DNA from: GCA-2794515 sp033763335
GTDB taxonomy: Bacteria > Chloroflexota > Anaerolineae > Aggregatilineales > Phototrophicaceae
Assembly: GCA_033763335.1 (NCBI GenBank)
Contig: JANRKU010000098.1
Location: 1 to 64,000, forward strand
Direction of reading: 5' to 3'
DNA: 64,000 nt
Position numbers and translations under genes: made by a program. The notes beneath the pieces were generated by a model. That model saw nothing but the letters and a program-made list of their open reading frames with translations, made no database searches and was not told the origin of the DNA. Shown piece after piece: positions 60,072 to 64,000 of this stretch. Position 1 is the first letter of the stretch. Each line of letters begins with the position of its first letter.

Positions 60072-61238
60072 ATGACCAGCGATTTTGTGCCAAAAAAGAC
60101 CTCTGTATTGCTACAATTGCTCCATGATGTTGGCTCAGACCGCATTATAGAGATGAAAGCGCCCGATTTGGGGCTTTCAGAAAACCGCCCATATCCCTTT
60201 TTAGCGATTGTTGGGCAGGTAGAAATGCGAACAGCCCTTCTCCTCTCGGTGATAAATCCAGCCATTGGCGGGGTTCTACTCATCGGTCCGCGTGGTATTG
60301 CCAAGACAACGGCTGTGCGTAGCCTCACAGGGATTTTGCCCGATGTTGAGGTGAGTGATTGTGAAGATGGGGCGTTGCCCGAAGATATGAAGAACCCCGA
60401 TGCTGAATTTTTGTATCCCGATTGCTATGAAAAATTCAAAAAAGATGAACCAATATCGCATTATGAACCCGTAAAATTGGTCGAATTACCCCTTAATGCC
60501 CGCCTAGAAGATGTTGTTGGTGGTATTAATGAGCGCGTGGCGGTGCAACGCAATAGTATCCGCTTGGAACGTGGGATTTTAGCGCGTGCCGATAATAATA
60601 TCCTCTACATTGATGAGGTCAATCTGCTCGATGACCAAATTGTAGATGCGATTTTGGATGCCGCTTCACAAGGGAGCTATACGGTCAAACGCGGGGCGAT
60701 GGTTGGGACGTATCGCTCCAGATTTGTCCTCATCGGCTCTATGAATCCCGAAGAAGGACGCTTGCGCCCACAGATTTTAGACCGTTTTGGGTTGCGTGTG
60801 AATGTTCGCGGACTCACCAGCGTTGAAGAACGCCTAGAGGTATATAAGCGTGTGCGTGCATACCGCAAAAATCCGTCACAATTCATCAAATTATGGGATG
60901 ATACCACCCAAGATGCCCTTGCCGATGTGATGACGGCGCGTGAATTACTGAAAGAAACAGATGTCAACGATGAAGCCTTACAGATGGGCTTAAAATTGGT
61001 GCAATCACTCAAAATTGATTCTACACGGGCAGAATATACCATGTTTGAAGCCGCCCGCGCTCATGCCGCCGCCGATGGTCGAAAAGTTGCCACAATAGAA
61101 GATATTCGGGTGGTCGCACCAATGGCATTGCGTCAACGCCGAAGTGAATTTATGGCAAATTTTGTAGATTTACAAGAAGCTGAAGACAAACAAATTACCC
61201 AATTATTCGATACATTTTCTGGAACAACATCATCATGA
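60072..61238 (+). CDS. ChlI/BchI-like AAA+ ATPase
   Basis: AAA+ protein of the magnesium-chelatase subunit I family, 388 residues from MTSDFVPKK at 60072. Longer in-frame readings would run into the preceding gene. Seen: PYPFLAIVGQVEMRTALLLS, the family start; Walker A as GPRGIAKTTAVRSL, where Ala stands for the last Gly; LPLNARLEDVVGGIN; Walker B NILYIDEVNLLDD; and MNPEEGRLRPQILDRFGLRV, with the sensor and Arg finger. No chlD, chlH, cobN or other porphyrin gene adjoins. In the window only the partial HemW gene concerns heme. It may serve another metal-insertion or protein-remodelling complex with a VWA partner elsewhere. Confidence 0.87.
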   Translation: MTSDFVPKKTSVLLQLLHDVGSDRIIEMKAPDLGLSENRPYPFLAIVGQVEMRTALLLSVINPAIGGVLLIGPRGIAKTTAVRSLTGILPDVEVSDCEDGALPEDMKNPDAEFLYPDCYEKFKKDEPISHYEPVKLVELPLNARLEDVVGGINERVAVQRNSIRLERGILARADNNILYIDEVNLLDDQIVDAILDAASQGSYTVKRGAMVGTYRSRFVLIGSMNPEEGRLRPQILDRFGLRVNVRGLTSVEERLEVYKRVRAYRKNPSQFIKLWDDTTQDALADVMTARELLKETDVNDEALQMGLKLVQSLKIDSTRAEYTMFEAARAHAAADGRKVATIEDIRVVAPMALRQRRSEFMANFVDLQEAEDKQITQLFDTFSGTTSS

Positions 61239-61858
61239 CACATAAACACCCACTCCCCTATGGATGGATAATTCTCATTTTATTGGCGCTTGTTGCCTAT
61301 ACCCTCCCATGGGTGAATGGCGGTAGTGCCAGTCTATCATTTGGCGCATTTGACCTCGCAGAATGGGCAAGTTTGCACCCTACGACCCGCGCTATGTCCC
61401 CCATTTTATTGACCAGCTTTTTATTGCGCTTGCCATTGGTTTGCTTCGCATGGATAGTCGCCTTCAATTCGCCCCATCCACCCCTTCGCTCATCAACATG
61501 GTGGGTATATGCCATTATTTGTTTTTTTCTAGTCGTGCTTTCGACTCCCCCACTCGAATTTTTAACCACCAACCGCGATGACATTAATTATCTGCAACAA
61601 GCCAGCTTAACTGCTTTAGGAATAATTGGATGTGGCATTGGGCTAAGTGGTATCCTCAAACCATTTCGCGGGTATGTGGCGATGGGTATATGTGCTATAG
61701 GGGCTATTTCTAGCACCTGGGGGGTAATTCTGGGCTATAATCTGCTGGCAGAATTTCAAATCACGGTCGTTTTGGGGTTAGGCATCATTGGCTCTGTGGG
61801 GATATTTGCCCTTATGGGCGGATACACATGGTTAGGAGAATTAAAAAGACGGCGATGA
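61235..61858 (+). CDS. Polytopic membrane protein of unknown function
   Basis: 207 residues with five or six hydrophobic helices (WIILILLALVAYTLPWVNGG; PILLTSFLLRLPLVCFAWIV; WWVYAIICFFLVVL; YVAMGICAIGAISSTWGVIL; ITVVLGLGIIGSVGIFALMGG) and a basic C-terminus, GELKRRR. No family recognised. The ATG overlaps the stop of the AAA+ gene by 4 bases, so they are translated together and may work together. A terminator overlaps its last codons. Confidence 0.8.
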   Translation: MTHKHPLPYGWIILILLALVAYTLPWVNGGSASLSFGAFDLAEWASLHPTTRAMSPILLTSFLLRLPLVCFAWIVAFNSPHPPLRSSTWWVYAIICFFLVVLSTPPLEFLTTNRDDINYLQQASLTALGIIGCGIGLSGILKPFRGYVAMGICAIGAISSTWGVILGYNLLAEFQITVVLGLGIIGSVGIFALMGGYTWLGELKRRR

Positions 61859-61872
61859 GATTGCCGTCTTTT
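61844..61872. terminator. Bidirectional terminator between the glycan cluster and acpP
   Basis: AAAAGACGGC (61844-61853) pairs with GCCGTCTTTT (61863-61872) around GATGAGATT. T-runs are present at both ends, on the plus strand after the stem and on the minus strand as well, so it can end both the plus-strand cluster and acpP. It overlaps the last codons of the membrane-protein gene. Confidence 0.85.
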
Positions 61873-61884
61873 CCGTTAATAAAA

Positions 61885-62121
61885 TTACATGCGGGTTCTG
61901 ATGTATTCTACTGCTTGCCCAACAGTTTTAATTTTTTGGGCATCATCATCGGTAATTTCGCCACCGAATTGTTCTTCAAACGCCATAATCAATTCCACGA
62001 GGTCGAGTGAATCGGCTTCGAGGTCAGCACGGAAATCGGCGGCAGGGACAACTCGTTCTTCATCTACACCGAGTAAATCCACGACGATTTTTTTTACACG
62101 TTCTTCAATAGAATCTGCCAT
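61885..62121 (-). CDS. acpP: Acyl carrier protein
   Basis: 78-residue carrier of fatty-acid synthesis. Seen: VVDLLGVDEERV; the phosphopantetheine site ADSLDLVELIMAFEEQFG, with Ser in DSL; acidic helix II; and ITDDDAQKIKTVGQAVEYI. AGGGAG lies 6 bases before the ATG. A TATAAT box (minus strand, 62180-62185) lies about 60 bases upstream. Not beside fabF or plsX here. Confidence 0.96.
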   Translation of the reverse strand: MADSIEERVKKIVVDLLGVDEERVVPAADFRADLEADSLDLVELIMAFEEQFGGEITDDDAQKIKTVGQAVEYIRTRM

Positions 62122-62179
62122 TTTTGCTCCCTCTTCAATACAGAAGTTTTGTTTTTTTGTTTGATAAAATCAACTAGGA

Positions 62180-62185
62180 ATTATA
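62180..62185 (-). promoter_or_regulatory. Probable -10 box of acpP
   Basis: TATAAT on the minus strand, read from the plus-strand sequence ATTATA, 59 bases before the acpP start. The -35 region at 17 bases (CTAGCA) is weak. The remainder of the 203-base divergent gap to fni shows no other clear element. Confidence 0.5.
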
Positions 62186-62324
62186 CAGATAATCCCATTC
62201 CCTGCTAGTCCTATCTAGTAACAACCCTCTATCCAATCAAAAGATGTTGATAACCCGTGTTTTTTGTGCAAATTTGATGATATGATTGCCAAAATTCACC
62301 ATTTCATGATAAGGATTTTATTGG

Positions 62325-63365
62325 ATGACCCAACCAACAGATGCACCAACCACAGAAAGTCGCAAAGTAGACCATATCAAAATTAACCTAGAGCGTGATG
62401 TGCAATTCCCAAATGTCACCACAGGGTTAGAACAGTATGCGTTTATGCACCAAGCCTTGCCAGAACTCGATTTGAAAGCCATAGACAGCACCATATCCCT
62501 CTTTGGAAAAACCCTTAGCGCCCCCATCCTCATCTCGTCTATGACGGGTGGCACAGATATGGCTCAACGCCTCAATATGAATTTGGCACAAGCCGCCCAA
62601 ACCCATAAAATTGCGATGGGCTTAGGCTCACAACGCGCCGCCATCGAAAGTGATGCGCTGGTTTATAGCTATGATGTTCGCAAAGTCGCGCCCGATATTT
62701 TGCTGTTTGCCAATGTTGGCGCGGTACAACTCAATTATGGGTACACATGGCAACAATGCCAAAAAGCGGTGGATATGGTCGGTGCAGATGCACTCATTTT
62801 GCACTTTAATGTGTTGCAAGAAGCCGTTCAACCCGAAGGCGACATTAACTTTGCGGGATTGCTCAAAAAAATTGAACAAGTCTGCAAAGCCGTGAATGTT
62901 CCTGTCATCGCCAAAGAAGTCGGTTGGGGATTTTCTGAAAAAAATGCCCATGACCTTGCGAATGTGGGTGTCTCTGCTATTGATGTAGCGGGTGCAGGTG
63001 GAACATCGTGGAGCGAAGTGGAATATCATCGCGCCCCAACATCCTTCCATGCGCGTGTGGCGCGGAGCTTTGCCGATTGGGGTATTCCTACGGCAGATGC
63101 GATTCAATACGCTGTTAAAGGTGCGCCAAAATTGCCGATTATCGCCAGTGGTGGGATTCGTGATGGTGTCGAAATTGCCAAGTGCATCGCATTAGGCGCG
63201 AGTTTGGGGGGCATTGCCAGCCATTTCCTCAAAGCCGCCAATGAATCTACAGAAGCAGTAGACCAACTGATTCGTGAACTTACCGCCCAAATCCGTATTG
63301 CGATGTTATGTAGTGGGGCTTCTACGATTGCTGAATTGCAAAATACCCCACTTATTAAACGCTAG
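62325..63365 (+). CDS. fni: Type 2 isopentenyl-diphosphate delta-isomerase
   Basis: FMN- and NAD(P)H-dependent interconversion of IPP and DMAPP. 346 residues, TIM barrel. Seen: RKVDHIKINLERDVQFPN at the start; ISSMTGGTDMAQRLNMNLA; MGLGSQRAAIES; ANVGAVQLNYGY; HFNVLQEAVQPEGD; VIAKEVGWGFS; AGAGGTSWSEVE; and ASGGIRDGVEIAKCIALGAS, the FMN-phosphate site. AAGGAT lies 10 bases before the ATG. With the prenyl synthase at 4180 it covers isoprenoid supply; the upstream pathway is not in the window. Confidence 0.95.
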   Translation: MTQPTDAPTTESRKVDHIKINLERDVQFPNVTTGLEQYAFMHQALPELDLKAIDSTISLFGKTLSAPILISSMTGGTDMAQRLNMNLAQAAQTHKIAMGLGSQRAAIESDALVYSYDVRKVAPDILLFANVGAVQLNYGYTWQQCQKAVDMVGADALILHFNVLQEAVQPEGDINFAGLLKKIEQVCKAVNVPVIAKEVGWGFSEKNAHDLANVGVSAIDVAGAGGTSWSEVEYHRAPTSFHARVARSFADWGIPTADAIQYAVKGAPKLPIIASGGIRDGVEIAKCIALGASLGGIASHFLKAANESTEAVDQLIRELTAQIRIAMLCSGASTIAELQNTPLIKR

Positions 63366-63368
63366 AGG

Positions 63369-64000
63369 CTAAATAATTTCACGGAAAATCATGTTACTGA
63401 GCAACCTACCCTTTTCTGTGATACGAACATGCTCTGGTGTCACTTCTAGCAGACCATACCCCTCAAATTTTTCAAACGTTTTGCCATGTAACCCTAATAG
63501 GTCGGTGGCAAAACGTTTTTTGAACTCCGATAATGATACCCCTTCTTTTAGCAGGCGCAGGCACATCATCAATGTCTCAGAAATATCTTCGGCTTGGGTC
63601 ACTTGTCTGGCATCTATCACAGCAGGGGTGCGCGGAAAATCATAATTACCCCCCTCTTCGTTCATAGCTGTGATATAGCGTTGTGGCGAGAGTATGGTGG
63701 CATATCGTACCCCACCCGCAAAACCATGCGCGCCCGGTCCCAATCCAATATAAGGGGTATTATGCCAATATTGCAAATTATGCCGACAGGCATATCCAGC
63801 TTTTGCCCAATTACTAATCTCATATTGCTCATAACCTGCCCTATTCAATTGTTCGGTGGCGAGTTCATACATATCGGCTGTTAGGTCATCATCGGGCATC
63901 GGCAATGAGCCATAATCTACTCGTGCTTTGAGGGATGTCCCCTCTTCTAGGGTGAGTGCATACAACGAGATATGTTCTGGCGCAAGGTCAACGACTTGTT
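63369..64000 (-). CDS. hemW: HemW-like radical-SAM protein (5' partial)
   Basis: C-terminal about 210 residues of a HemW/coproporphyrinogen-III-oxidase-like protein. The frame stays open to the window edge (PEHISLYALTLEEGTSLKAR), so the radical-SAM core with its CxxxCxxC is outside. Seen: YEQYEISNWAKAGYACRHNLQYW, GLGPGAHGF and the winged-helix C-terminal domain ending in RLLSNMIFREII; these are the HemW hallmarks. HemW is a heme chaperone in well-studied species, while older annotation calls it HemN. Its stop is 3 bases past the convergent fni stop. Confidence 0.85.
   Translation of the reverse strand, partial: QVVDLAPEHISLYALTLEEGTSLKARVDYGSLPMPDDDLTADMYELATEQLNRAGYEQYEISNWAKAGYACRHNLQYWHNTPYIGLGPGAHGFAGGVRYATILSPQRYITAMNEEGGNYDFPRTPAVIDARQVTQAEDISETLMMCLRLLKEGVSLSEFKKRFATDLLGLHGKTFEKFEGYGLLEVTPEHVRITEKGRLLSNMIFREII

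Overview
The window reads as a chromosomal segment of a Chloroflexota bacterium, most probably an Anaerolineae-like lineage of moderate GC. This is inferred from gene content, not from a database search. The supporting traits are secreted proteins with Pro/Thr-rich linkers, a fused indolepyruvate:ferredoxin oxidoreductase, a citramalate route to isoleucine, TrmFO, a type 2 IPP isomerase, a diaminopimelate-type aminotransferase, and several glycan genes. Both edges cut genes: an ABC exporter subunit on the left lacks its start, and a HemW-like gene on the right lacks its N-terminal part. No phage, insertion sequence, CRISPR array or rRNA gene was seen.

Regions 1-15.3 kb: a heterodimeric ABC exporter; a Uma2-type nuclease, a polyprenyl diphosphate synthase and a LON-domain protein on the minus strand; a GT4 / [2Fe-2S] / acetyltransferase / GT4 group; a small unknown minus-strand gene; a secreted CAP-domain protein with two copies of an unrecognised four-cysteine C-terminal domain; and argG and argH. 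Short palindromic elements with a conserved CCC(T)TACA flank sit mostly just 3' of genes here.

Region 15.3-30.2 kb: a complete-looking ilv/leu operon, ilvE-ilvB-ilvN-ilvC-leuA-leuC-leuD-cimA-leuB. It is preceded by a 28-codon leader peptide rich in Ile, Leu and Val codons and by overlapping antiterminator and terminator hairpins, which is a textbook transcription attenuator. ilvD is not in the window. A response regulator and a membrane histidine kinase follow 17 bases after leuB, then a secreted beta-propeller-like protein.

Region 30.2-46.1 kb: a minus-strand block (small membrane protein, hflX, aminotransferase, trmFO, fabF, plsX); tRNA-Leu(GAG) with a strong promoter and terminator; a TPR membrane protein converging on a receiver-histidine kinase; an S41 protease; smpB overlapping an unknown gene; tRNA-Glu(CTC); and the 1170-residue oxidoreductase.

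Region 46.3-64 kb: cell-surface and glycan functions. These are a lipoprotein with nine PKD-like repeats; a THUMP-type methyltransferase; a G5/propeller lipoprotein overlapping an unusual fusion of a glycosidase-like domain with an O-antigen-ligase-like membrane domain; a UDP-glucuronate decarboxylase-like enzyme; a second ligase; a GtrA protein; a GT4; a ChlI-like AAA+ ATPase; and a membrane protein. Most are joined by 4-base overlaps, so this looks like one transcript for building and exporting a surface polysaccharide. acpP, fni and the partial hemW close the window.
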